Below are positions 51,701-64,000 of a DNA stretch of 64,000 nt, in pieces (the stretch's first letter is position 1; every line of letters begins with the position of its first letter). Location of the stretch: positions 806,001 to 870,000 of the forward strand of contig PTFA01000275.1 in the NCBI GenBank assembly GCA_003342895.1. The letters are read 5' to 3'. A program made the position numbers and the translations under genes. Below the pieces are notes generated by a model. That model was not told the origin of the DNA. It made no database searches and saw nothing but the letters and a program-made list of their open reading frames with translations. The stretch comes from Casuarius casuarius (taxonomy: Eukaryota; Chordata; Aves; Casuariiformes; Casuariidae).

Positions 51701-53314
51701 AAGTACTGTTATTAATTTAAAAAAAAATAATTGAAGGATCAAAGGTAGAAAAGAAAAACTCTGTCATACTAGAAAATAATGTGTCATATCTGACATACTA
51801 TGGATAGCTGTTTCTTTTTTTTTCTATTAATACAAAGAAACACTGGGGGGTGGATCCTCTAGGCTGCTAAATGCCACTGAAGGAGAGAAGAACCAAAGCA
51901 CTGGCACTTGGCCTTATTTTTACACTAATAAATTGTCCTGAGCACAAGCATCAGTAGAGCTGCAGAGATGTAGCAAAGCAAGATCTTGTTCTCTCTCTTT
52001 CTCAAGCCTGCCTGAACTGAATCCTTGCCTGTCTAAAAAAGAGCTGCACAAGTGCAGCTACATCAATGTCTCCTCTCCAGCGTACGCAGCACCTTGGTGT
52101 CACTTCAGGAGCTGTTCCTGAGATTTGCCATGTGATCTCAGTGCGATCTCATCAATTTAATACAAATCAAACACATTCAGCACCTGGCAGGATTAGGCCC
52201 ATTGTTTGCTATGCTGATTAGGGAGGTAAGATGTTATAACAAGAAAGTAAGAAAGGGAGTGGGAAAGGCATTATTGCTTAAAGGTAAGTCAGTGAAGGCA
52301 TATGATGCATGTAATACCTCTTTTTAGTTGTTTCATTCATTTTTGCTGTGAGCCAGAAGTTGTTACTTACTACTGAGCACTTAAGTCACAAGCCAAATAA
52401 CTAGACTTCCAGAAGTCCCCTTGAAACAGCAGTATGCCACAGCCAGATGCTCCGTGTCTCACAGCTCAACTGGGTTGGAAAACAAAAAGTCAAACAGGTT
52501 TCCATGAGAAATACCTGTTCAACAGCAAAAATAATCAACAAACCATTTTGATTCAGGCAATATTTAACTTAGAGGAAATGAGAAAGGTGTGCGTAGAGAA
52601 GACTTCTGAAATTGTTAAATTTCTGCTTTGGCATTTCACAATGAAAAGATTTATTTTTTATTTCAAAATGATTTTGCTTTGAACTGTGGATAGAAGCACA
52701 TGCACTAATTAAAAGAATAATAATTTCAAAATGAAGGAGACCCTTATGATTTGTTTTGGAAACAAAATATTCAATTTTTTTTGCTTTTTAATCTGAACTG
52801 GGATTATTTAAAGAAATGCATCCTTTGTTTTCATCAGACAGATGAGAAGCTTTGCTCATTATTTGGGCTTTAATGCTTTTGCTAGTCCCAAGAATATCCC
52901 CTTTTATCTTCACATTCAGCAGTATTAACAATGTCTCAGAGATGCTCTGATTTCCTATATTTACTTTTGCAAACTTTCAAAAACTTAGTCGTGTTGTCTT
53001 TTCTCAGGTTTGAGTAGTGAATTTATTCCTCCAGCAGTCTTCACACACCAGTGTTTCCTGGAATGTGTGGAACTAACCACACGTCTTGAGGCTCAAATAA
53101 ATATTCTGCACTTCTTGTACACAAAGGCACACAATACCCCAATGATTAATGTAGTACCTTTTGGAGGCTGAAAGGCCCTCTAATAGATGAGTGTGGCCAT
53201 TACTTTTAACCCTTGTACTGATTAAACATAGCTTTGTCAGGACCCAAAAAAGAGATGTGATGCCTGTTGTGGTACGTGGTAGCTGAGGAAGAGCCAGGTC
53301 GCCCTCTAGACCCT

Positions 53315-53368
53315 CTGTGCTCAGTAGTTGAAATAAGAACTGGAGTCCTAAACAGAAGACTCCCATGG
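53315..53368 (-). mobile_element. possible MIR-like SINE remnant
   Basis: TTGAAATAAGAACTGGAGTCC on the plus strand loosely matches the reverse-complement head of the same SINE group. The match is short and degenerate. Confidence 0.25.
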
Positions 53369-56300
53369 ATGCCAGGTCAGGTCCTAAATACACGTACACT
53401 GGGTGTGCATGTGTATTTAGACACTGGGATTACTCAGTTAATGTGGCAGAATTTGCAGAGTCTGAATGTCGGCAGAACTACATCAGTCTCCTTGGCAGCC
53501 CCAATGGAAAGCAAATCCCAGTGGGATGGCTCCTCTTTTTCAGCGTGAAAACAATCTGGTACCTAGAAAGTACCCACAGGCACATGCACACATAAAGCAG
53601 AAATTTCCAAGCCATTTAAAAGTATTTGTAAATAAATAAATATTTGAATCATGACCTTCTTGAACTATCTTTTTACTGGTTGATGATTGTTCCTTAGCTA
53701 GAAAGCTCTACAGTGTAACTGCTATTGGTAAAAATTAGATATCAGCATCTGTGAAGGAAAATATGTAGGCACAGCTGCCATCTTTGCCTAATTACAACTG
53801 TGACGGCTCTCCTGCAAATTTCCTAACCTTTTTTTCTAAATTTAGGCTCTGAGCTGGTAAACATTTAGGCACATTAATAACTCTCCTTACAGGTGTATTC
53901 CCTGTGAATACTCATTGTATGCAAGACTGAATACATCATAGTATTGCCCCATGCTGTCACATCCAGTAGAAACTAAAGTAACATGCATGCCTTAATTACT
54001 ACAGTTGTTGTTATAAAGTGAAAAATGGCTTTTGTTTTTGTCTTTTTTTCTTTTTAATCTGTAAAGCATTTAACACATTTGTGACTCCTGTGAAATTCTA
54101 GCTAATAATTGGGACTCGTACTTGCCACATGCAGGGAGGTAACCATTTCATAATACTTATCCAGATTGACATGTACAAATACACATTTTCCCATTTGTTG
54201 CTGGACTTGCTGAACCAGAAATTAAGGACTCAGTATATCTAATGTGTGTCATTTTTCTGTATGTGCTATAGTAAGATTAGAGAAATAGAGAAAGTAAAAG
54301 ATCAGGCCCTATGTTGCTAGGAAACATAATATTTATGTATATATCTGCTTCCTGTAGGATGATGATCTAGCCCTCTTCTCCCTTCTGATTTTGTAAAAAT
54401 GTTCATTCTATATAATTTGGATGCTTTGCAGTAGATCTGTGGGGGGGAATTAATAATGTAACATCATTAATTCCAAAGATATTCTGTACTGGACCCAACT
54501 CTAAATGATTACTTATCCTTTTTTTCCATATACTTTTTACATGGTAGCATGTGGAGAGCATTTGCTTTATCTTGTATGTACAGCAATACATAGTTGTATA
54601 ACAAAATAAATAAAACAAGTTAAGAAAATGCAGACAAGTTATTATCCATAAATTTAGATTTAAAGTTAAAAACACTTATCTTTCTGTGCAAATGGCACAG
54701 CAAGCAGGCCTGTAAAACATTCATTCATCAACTGAAGCATTGGAGAGTTGGGGGCGAGAAAGTCATTCCTTATTATTAGCCAGTTACTGAAGCGTTAAGT
54801 ATGCAATCCCATCAAAATTAAGCTGGGGATTTTTTATTAAAAAAAAAAAAAAATTGAGTGAGAAGGTAGGTAGAAAACAAGTAGAGATTAATCAAATGAG
54901 TCGGAGGAATATTTACTTCCCAAAGGATGCTAATGAAGACCTAAATATAGATATCACAGTACTCAGTGAAGCTGAAGTAAAGGAATGTGAAAAATTATTT
55001 TAATAAAAGATCTTCTCTATCTAATGCATCCCTATGTTTTCATTTCCTGTGGCGACAGCTTCATAGTCTGGTAGCTGCCATTTTGGTTCAATGGTAGAGT
55101 TAGCATAATAAAGGCCCCCTAAACTAGCTCAAAAATTGCTGCACTCCAGCCATTAACTCCTCTTTTGTCTATTTGGACTTACTCAGTTTAATGTTGGCAA
55201 GAGTAGAATAGAGGAAAGAATAAAATCCCAGTATGAATTACAGGGTTAGAATTTCTGTACTATCACTGCAGATATCATCCACAAATCCTAGCCCAAGGCA
55301 TTTCTAGAAGTTTTGAAAAAACGCTTGCATTCTGCAAAAAGAAACAGCATAGCAATATACATAATTTTCACAGTAATAAATATTTTTCTTATGCTTATCA
55401 GTATCAGAAATACGCATCCTCATGTTATCAGCTTGGTCTCCCAAAGCTCTCTCCAGAATTGTTAATGATAAGAGAGAGATGACTTAGCTTGCCAAAGATC
55501 TGAACAGAGGGAATGGAGGAAGGAAGACAGGAGTTATTCCCTTTAAGGTTTTTAGACATTGCTGTTATTTATATTTTTCTTTTCACTCCTCCCATTAGGC
55601 TGGATAGGAGTAATAAATTTCTTTTTTCTCTTAAGTTCCATAGCGACTGATTTTCTTCTACCTTTCTCTCTTTTGTTCAATACCCCTCAATAAAAAAAAA
55701 AAAAAGCTCAGAAAGCTAGCTTGCAATCTTGATCACTGACCACGTAATACACATTTAAAAATATTTTTTTCAGTTACTCATCTCCACACCTATATAAAAT
55801 AGCTGCATGACAGTTAGGTAATAACACTTAATTTTTACAGTTTTAGATAAATCCAAAAAATGGACAGATAAAGAATCTTTCAATAGATATTTAAATTATC
55901 CCCCACACAGTGAAATTTTAAGAACTGAATAACTCTGTATCGTTTTAAATGACTTCCTAGCTTGTGTAATTTGTGAAAGCAGAGCTTCATAATAGTGTCT
56001 TTAAAAACAACCCCCTTCTAATCTGAACTGCTTTCTTTTCCTTCTAAATAGAACACACATCATACAAAATGAAAACATTTACATTATACAGAACAACAGA
56101 CAGATTTGAAATATAAAGTGCAATTCACATTCAAGGTTAGTTTGAGACTGAATGTTGGAAATAATTTCAAACACAAACCTAACAAATGTGCTTAACAATA
56201 ATTGCAGTCCATGTTTCCTCTAAAAAATGTTCTCTGCTTATTGCTCAGCATGAAACATAACATTATTTTTCCATTTGACAAAAACATATCAAGTAAACCA

Positions 56301-57575
56301 TTTTCCATCACATGTTTTTCAGATTCTGATATAAATCAGGCAAAAAGAAGCAAAAGTCAGCAGCATACGGGCAAAATGAATAGATATTTACAAAGTCTGG
56401 TATATAGCTCTTAAATACATTTTTCATTTCAAGAAAAAATGGACCAACTATTCATTTTAGTCTTACATAAGACTAAATATTTGTCAATTTTGTGACTGTC
56501 TTCCTCTTTGGAAAGCTGTTTCTACCATAAATAAAGAGTTATGAGTCAGGGTTACTGAAAGAATCACTAAAAAGAAGAATCCTGATCCTAGGGGGAAAAT
56601 GAGTAAATTTCTCCTTACTTATTTGCAGCTACTTAGCTTTTGAGATTTACTTTTTATGCTCTTTCCCCCCTTCATATTTTTCCAACAATCTCAGGCAATC
56701 AGAATTATTTTTCCAAGAATTACTTAGCAGTTAGTCTAATAGCAAATAGGAGATAGCAAATCCTAGCGCCAGTATTATTTTTTTCAGCATGTATCAAGTC
56801 ATATGTGGAAAAAAAAATCCAGGTTGCTTACATATTTTTCCACCAGCCTTTGAGATTGATACTGTAAATGGCTTCCAGTTTAAACATCTATTTTCATCTG
56901 GAGACCAGTTCTAATTTGGGATGTAAGTCTGAGGAAGTGTTTCTAAGAATAGAAGTTATTATTGTTATTAGAAAACTCTATCAGACAGTGATTGATAAAA
57001 TGGAAGAAACACTAGCCTCTTAGCATCTATTTCTAAAACAAGAAAGCATACTTTCTTGTCATTTGTAATTTCAATATTGGTTTGCATAGAGCAGCAACTG
57101 GCTTATTGCAAGCTTGTATGTTGAATGTTTTGCTGCCCTCACCTGGACACCATATGTATATAACTTTGCATTTTATTTGGCAAGTTCCTAGTTAAATAGA
57201 CTGAGAGTCATATTGCGTGCAATAAATCAGCTATAATGAACAGTTCTGTGATGAATGTCCCATGATGAAGGCATGACTGCTGTCTGTTTAAATCATTTTA
57301 ATAAAAACAAGGAGAGGTCCAGTTGATCAAAAACCTACAAAAATATGAACTAAGAAACTTCCTGAAAACTTCAAAAGCACATATTTTAAAATATACCAGT
57401 GCAGAATTTGAAAAAGTGATCATTCCTTCACAGACTGACAATAAATAGATTAGCAAGTTTGCCTTGTGCACATATTTCTCTCCACAGAAGAGCTGAAATG
57501 AAAAACTCATTGGTTTATTCCCCATGAATACATCTCTGACCAGTTTTTAAATAGAACACCATCAGCTTGCTATCC

Positions 57576-57596
57576 AAAAAAAAAAAAAAAAAAAAA
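57576..57596. repeat. poly(A), 21 bases
   Basis: Pure A run in non-coding DNA. Shorter A runs lie near 54838-54853 and 55690-55705. Confidence 0.9.
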
Positions 57597-59568
57597 GTTC
57601 AGTTGGTGGCAGAAGCATGTCTCTAATCAAAGCGGAGGAAAAAAGTTCATTGGCATGAAGACAATACTCTAGAGAAAAGAACTTCTCACTACATTACTGT
57701 AACACTTTACTTCACTGTGGCAATGAATTATATAGATATTGGCACACAAAATAATCTTTGTGGTTGCTTGTTACCTATGGACTTTTTTTCAAGTTCACAT
57801 ACCTTACGGGTTTCAGTAACTGCTGAATTCAGTAACTCAGTAATTGCCGATTGCTTCTGTGTTAGGATGGTTGGTGAGTTTCTGTAGTATGTCTTGATCC
57901 CTGAGTTATCTCATATTTAACATGATAGAAAATTTATCATTAAGGCAAACAAATTATTATTAAACTTATTTAAAAAAATCTTCAATGAAATAAGTATTCT
58001 GTCTATAACAAATAGTGAAGAATATGTTCAGCTGATCTTTCTAAGAAATTTTTCTCTGTTACTGTTACTTATTCACATTATGATGTGATAATCTTAAAAA
58101 AAGATACTTTTTAGGAACCATTTTCTTAGCTTCTGGTTGAAACCCAAAACAGATAACAGGCAAGTACATTTCTCTAGGCAAATTATTGATCAGTAATAAG
58201 TAACATGAAGTTCAACAGTGAAATATGAACATTCTTTCTCTGTGCCTTTGTTTCCATTGAAATAAAACCCTTACATAAGAATCGATAGGTTATCTAACAA
58301 ATCCCCTAGTCTGGGAAATAGGAACAAGCCTTCAGGGTACACCAGGGATCATCACTGCCCCACAGTTTAGATAGAACCTAATACAAATGTTCTAATATGG
58401 GATGAGCAGCCTCCAAAAATGTCCATCATGTTTAGTCTGTATGGTATTCTTCAAAAACGAAGGAAAAAAGACTTCCTGAGTATTTTCCTGCAACTGTAAT
58501 ACATGTCAAAAAATAAAGGTTAAATCCTGAGGCATCTTTGAACAGTTAGTTAATTGATTAAAAATAATGATAAAACATCTTTTCCATCCAAACATTTTCT
58601 AAATCTATCTCCAAGAGGTTTATAATGCTAACTTTGGGATTGCTCCTCCAGACTTTACGCTACACCAGTTTTTTACCATCTGAGAAATCTTCTCTTTCCA
58701 ATTTAATATAGAAAGAGCCATTGTGCTTCTGAAGTGCTGCAAAGGAACTCCGGAATGGAGAACCCCAGGTCTCGTCAGTCTCTGGGTCTAGTTCTGACTT
58801 TTAAATAGTCACGCAGGTTATATACAGTGAGTTTGAACATACTGCCCGAACAGCATGAGGGCAATAAAAATCATCACATAGGATGGGAGCTCTAAGCCAA
58901 CATAATTGGCTCCTTTATTTTCATCTTTCGACCTTGTGTAGATGGGCATCTCGAAGGAGGAGGATTGGCTGATGTATGGAGAATGCTGGTTAATCCCTGA
59001 AAGGGGGGTTAGAAAGCTTTTTTCTTGATCATTCTAAATTGCAGTAGGACGGGGCCAAAAATATGAGGACCACTTTGTGTTCTCTGTTTTCTTTCTCTGG
59101 GTCTGATTTCAGTGATTGCAGTGAAGAAGAATGATCTTTTAGTCTTTTCCCTAGGTTGAGCTGTGGCTTCTGCAGTCTGCCATATTAAAAAAAAACAAAA
59201 AACAAAAAGACCTAGAATAACCAGACTGACTAAAATTTTTTTCCACTGCAGCTTGCTAACAATGCTACAGTAACAGAGAGCTCTCATCACAGCATGGATG
59301 CTTCTGGAAATCCAGCAGGGCTGGCGAAAGGCATTAGAAGAAGTCCAAGTTCTCCCTTTCTTTTCTCATTTCCTGACAGCAGGATAGGATCAAATATTTT
59401 GCTTAAAGATTGTAAAGTATGCTTTGCAAGGAATGTGTTTTCAAATTAGAAACATGATTACCTTTTTTGACTTAACAGGATTGACTTCAAGGGTCACAAG
59501 TGGAAGCTGGGTCACAGGTTGAGAACATCTTTGCTGTTATATATTTAAAAAGAAGCACAAAAACATCC

Positions 59569-59621
59569 TCTTTTCTTTTCCTTTTCTTTTTCTTTTTTTT
59601 TCTTTTCTTTTTTTTTTTTTT
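59569..59621. repeat. T-rich (CTTTT)n pyrimidine tract
   Basis: Continuous pyrimidine run of CTTTT-like units ending in T15. Confidence 0.9.
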
Positions 59622-62179
59622 ACCTTGTCTACTTCTTTTCATTTAGCCATCACAGGATTTACATATCAGCCTCTGGAGGATATTCTTCTAGCAATAGCAT
59701 CTTCATGGTGAGCTCCATAGGCATTTGTACAGATTTTCTTCAGTTGCCTCTGGCTCTGCTATCCACTGTCTGAGCTGCTTTGTGTTGCCTGTCTTTAGCT
59801 CCCTTCTTCCTAGTTTTAAGTTGGATAAAGTGAAAACTCTGTTTCCTAGTCAAATCCATTGTATAACTTAGGCTATTGGTAAAGGGAATTTTAAAGTTTT
59901 CTTTTTTTTCTGATTTTGGTATTTTGTAGCTTAGATTTGATAGTTTTTGTATTTTCACTTCTTGATATCTGCAGCATTACATCACTTCTGAAAATGATCA
60001 GAATGCTGCATACTGAAATCAGCTATCAGCCTACCTGGATTAGCATAGCATTTAACAACATAGGCTTTCTTCCACTCTGTCTTTTCTTCACCTTATAGGA
60101 GCAACTTTAAAAGGTGACTAGACATATCGTAATATTAGTTCAAACATCTATACAGTCCATGACCTTGCTGACAGTGAAACAAGAGAGACAACTGGTGCTA
60201 ATGTCTGGTGATCCTGAAAGCTGCATAGCAGAAACTGAAACCCGACGTTTCAGACTGGGTGGAACGACATCAGATGCTTCAGTAGTCTTCAGAAGGAAAA
60301 AATGACCTGGACTTTTTTCTGATTGATCATGTAGATGGGAAATAAAGATATTTTCTCTTCGCTACCTTTGATAAACTTCCCTGAATAATGCTTCTTATGC
60401 TACATGTGGTTCACAGTTAAACTATTGAGCTCTCATGATCCTGTCATGCAATACAATGAAAGAGTTTCTGAGCATGTAACAGCATAATAAGCATATTTAA
60501 CTATAAGATTCTAAAAGATAAATGCACATCCCAGGACAATTTTCCCCCATACAATTACCATAACATTATGTAGGAGTAGCAATTTGGTACTTTCTCCACA
60601 ATATGTTTGTGTTTCTCCTTGCCTTGTCATTTTTTCTTTAAATATTAAAAAGCACAAAAGGGAATAAATCTGACCCTTGCCTATTAGCTGAGCTTAAAAA
60701 CAGAGCTGCCTATTAATAACTTATATTAACTGTACTATACGTACTTTTACTGCACGAATATTACACTTGGATATATGAGAATACACCTGGAAATACCACC
60801 AGCATTCCAAAAACAGGTTATATTTCTGAATGGCATCCATTTCTTATCCATTAAGTAGAAAGGACCATATACCAAGTAAGATTTAGGAATCAAAATTCAG
60901 CTGCTGCAACATCTAATGGTTAGATGACCAGGGGGTCACCAAAGTTGAAACCAGAGCCATGAGTTAGATATCCACATGCTTTACCATGTATATAGACAGT
61001 TACTCACATAGGTGCCTTTAGAATGGGATTTAACACAGTTTAGTATTTTGGCTGTCTTAAATATAATAACTATATTAGTGGAAATATTCCTGAAATGAGG
61101 ACTCTTTGTGTACAGCTGTAGAATATTTCACTACGACAGGATACCAGAAGATTTCCTCCACACATCCTCCAAAGATTAGCTTACCTCTTTAGAATAGATT
61201 TATTACACTTTTTCTTCTTAAAAAACAGAAAAAAAAAGGAAAAAAAAAAGATGGGATACTTTAGTAGGGAGGAGGAAGGGAATAATACGGACTTGATCTT
61301 TTTAGAAGAACACCAGTGCAGACAGCGGGTGACCCAGTGGTCTGCTCCATACTCTGCACAAAAGAATGTCACCCAGCACACTTCTGTCTCCTTGGAAAGT
61401 TCACAGGCCTACAGTTGGTGTATATGACACACCGCACAATGCAAAACTTGACTTCTTTTCTCTGTTCCCACAATGGTGTAGATATTTTTTTTGTGAACTG
61501 GAAATGGGATTAAAAACATGAAAGCTTCTTTGACACAGAGAGTGAATGTCATGACTTCTACTTCCAGACTACTGAAACATGCTCAAATTTCCATTTTTCT
61601 GTTCATCCTAAAGAATATACAGAAGCTAGGCAAACATAAAGTTATGCGGCACCTGAGAAAAGGTTTTTGAGACTGCATTTTTGGATTTAATACCTAGATT
61701 TTTCTGAAACCTGTGTTCTTGCTTAGGATCTTTCCATGCATTCATTTAAGTTCATCTTTTTTCTTTCTTTTTAATAATAAAACATTGCCTCCAAACCAAA
61801 GCTTGTCATGCAACTCAACATTTTATTAGTTTTACAGGAACCTGTTTCTTTCTATTTTCTCTGAAGGTAAATAATCACCTGGGAACGACTATAAGAAGGA
61901 GAGGAAAGACAGGAAGTAAAGAATAAAGTAAAATAAAATAAAATAATATAAAATATAATGCAATGCAATGAAAATATATGTGTATATATACATATAAGTG
62001 ACACTTTTTTGCTTGCGTGGGAACCTGCACAACTGGTCAGAGGAACAACCCCTTCCCTCAGCAGCCTGCTCTCAGCCCCCTAGACATCAGCACAGTTTTG
62101 GTGATCCACCTGCTCAAGCACATTAATCAGGGTGCTGCCTACTGCCTATCAACTACCTTTTGTGCCTAAAGAAGCCTCA

Positions 62180-62270
62180 GGGTCTAATTGCGTGAGCTGG
62201 TGCCATTTCAGATGTCCTGGGTCTTCTGAGAGAGGTGGATAGGTATCCTTGGAGGCCTGTACACACTGGG
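62180..62270. repeat. interspersed repeat family A, copy 5 (partial)
   Basis: TGGTGCCATTTCAGATGTCC at 62199-62218 is a reverse-complement variant of the family core, in the same orientation as copy 2. Confidence 0.35.
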
Positions 62271-63030
62271 CAATGGGAAGCAAGAAGCCCTGCAATAGTT
62301 TGTGCTGCTTGTGTATGGGTCATGCTGGGTCACATAGAATATGCACAGACAGAGGCAGCAGTCACTGGAAAAGGCTATCTTGGGATCTTTGGCTATTTTC
62401 AGATACTCTTGCTCTTGCTTAATATAAACAGTGACATTTTTATGGTTGAGGCATTTCTTTGCCAAGACTGTATTTTTCGCTTTACTACTTTATCATCCTA
62501 TGAGAAATCAAACTAAAATGCTGCTACACCCAGAGCCATGATCTTGATGGGAGATGAATATATAAAAAGCTAATATATAGAGGGTACAGAGGGTGAATTC
62601 AGGGCCAGGTCCCAAACAGTGACTCAGACACAAGGGATTAGGCTGTATTCTAAGTCCCTAGACATGGAAATAGCAACTGAACTTTTGTTAATAAATAGGA
62701 TTGACTTATTTGGTTCCATTGCAGCTGACTACTGACGACGTAAATAGCTCTTTTTAAAATAGTGATATATGAGCCTGCAAGGGCTAATGAAATTTGCAAA
62801 AGAGGTCTGTGAAACATCAGTAAGAAAAATAACCCTATTGTCAGTAGGTATAATTTTATTGTAAAGGGTCCTCGACTCCAGTGGAAATTCTGTAGGGTTC
62901 TGTAGACCAAAAGAGCTTGAAAACCATTGTTGCAGAGGAACATAGATGTTATAATTGTTGCTATCAGTTAGGAGGAATGGGCACAAGAGTAAAGCAAGAA
63001 ACAGAAATATTTACAATCTATATGGCAATT

Positions 63031-63070
63031 ACATATATGTATATATATATACACATACATATATATATAT
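63031..63070. repeat. (TA)n/(CATA)n microsatellite
   Basis: Alternating TA and ACATA units adjoining a small hairpin. Confidence 0.9.
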
Positions 63071-63110
63071 AAAGAATCAAATACAGTTGCTATCAGTTAG
63101 GATTCTTTAT
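63069..63110. repeat. 10 bp inverted repeat with 22-base loop
   Basis: ATAAAGAATC (63069-63078) pairs exactly with GATTCTTTAT (63101-63110). The loop includes GTTGCTATCAGTTAGGA's first part (63086 on), a 17-base sequence also found exactly at 62957-62973. Confidence 0.8.
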
Positions 63111-64000
63111 TATACTTTTTCTGTACCACAGGAACTAAAGACCATATACTGACTTTTCATGTACCTGAAGTGATGATACCAGAAACTGCTTTGTACCGCA
63201 AAATGACCAACAGTTATTAATAGTTTAATCAAATGCTACAATCCGAGGGTAACAGATATTAACATTTTACAGTTCATTTACCCCTTTGAAACTTTTTAAA
63301 GTATTTTGATGAATATCATTAAAATTCTTATTACCATAGCTAATGATATCTATTAGATTAAAATCATAACAGTTTGCCCTTAAAATATCGTAATCACACA
63401 AATAATATCGGTACATATTTTTCTCCACCAAAAGAAAAGCTCAATCATTACAGGATGTCAGTAACTCTTACCAAGTGCTTCAGGGAAACACAGATGATCA
63501 CATTGAGAAACCTACATCCTATTAAAAATAATGAGAATTAGATGCCTAAAATGATTCTGGACCTGGACTGTAGATCTTGAAGCTTCACAAGAAATGTACT
63601 ATTATAATGAGGTAAAAAATCAACACAAAAAGATCTTATCAGAAGTTAACCTAAAGAACAACAGAATATTTAGTGCCAGCTCCAAAAATCAATTCTTATC
63701 AAACCTCAGCCCTAATGGAAGCCTGTAGTACTAGGTTCTCTAACAACTTGTTCTAAAGATCACAAAAGATAAGTTTTCCAATCTATTTCAGAACTGAGGT
63801 TTTCTTACTCTGTTGGCAGCTTACTCCCTTTCCTTTTAAATTAAGGCTCTGCTGAGCCACATCTGAGAAAACTTGCTGTGACTCAGAATGCATCGCAGAA
63901 TATACTGAGTACCTCTGCCAGCCAAAGCTGCAAGGGTATCCCAGAAGGAAAAATGTAGCCACTCCAGTAGCAGTTGAGGACTCTATTGAGAATTCTAAAT

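Larger units (their letters stand above)
36500..64000. other. gene-free flank upstream of SLITRK1
   Basis: AT-rich sequence without a recognisable exon or RNA gene. The longest open frames (about 143 codons at 42896-43327, 130 at 42500-42892) have no recognisable domain. The best exon-like structure is at 43396-43685 and is reported only as a weak candidate. Remaining content is simple repeats and degraded interspersed repeats. Confidence 0.7.

Noticed and set aside
1..64000. CR1 LINE copies with an (ATTCTATG)n 3' end
   Set aside because: I looked for the characteristic bird and reptile CR1 tail octamers and found none by eye. Old internal fragments could still be present.
1..64000. CRISPR arrays, bacterial operons, tRNA or rRNA genes
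   Set aside because: No spaced identical repeats, no prokaryotic gene organisation, and no cloverleaf or rRNA sequence recognised. The DNA is clearly vertebrate.

Overview
This is vertebrate nuclear DNA, most likely from a sauropsid. It is AT-rich, with many microsatellites and homopolymer tracts. It contains degraded, amniote-type interspersed repeats and one unmistakable protein-coding gene, SLITRK1, on the minus strand (31546-33624, 692 codons, uninterrupted). A bird seems more likely than a turtle or crocodilian because I see no obvious young CR1 or other active transposon copies and the flanks are repeat-poor. That is an inference; the sequence does not name a species.

Layout: 1 to about 29.4 kb is non-coding, with only simple repeats, small tandem duplications and old interspersed repeats. 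From about 29.4 to 36.5 kb lies the SLITRK1 locus, read right to left. It begins with a GC-rich upstream block containing a minus-strand TATA-like box (35638-35645) and a TCF/LEF-like palindrome (35702-35711). A CpG-rich 5' flank follows, interrupted by a 193-base assembly gap (34181-34373). Next are a 5' leader with three upstream ORFs and a possible strong hairpin, the single coding exon, and a 3' UTR with a (CA)23 tract, a CpG-rich block and a plausible poly(A) signal near 30802-30807. Beyond the 3' end, 29440-29960 is moderately GC-rich unique sequence with homeodomain-like AT cores and may be a regulatory element. From about 36.5 to 64 kb the sequence is again a gene desert with microsatellites, degraded MIR-like SINEs (including an inverted pair at 40861-41250) and other old repeats.

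SLITRK1 encodes a single-pass postsynaptic adhesion protein with two leucine-rich-repeat domains. The isolated position fits the known setting of SLITRK1 in a large gene desert in other amniotes (chromosome 13q31 in human). No second protein-coding gene, RNA gene, CRISPR array or intact mobile element could be supported. Other ORFs of 60-120 codons are about what chance gives in AT-rich DNA, and I recognised none. I found no convincing undescribed biological system. The observations most worth checking are the leader architecture of SLITRK1, the candidate distal TATA promoter, the 42-base G tract beside a degenerate telomere-like G-rich run, and the CpG-rich 3' UTR.
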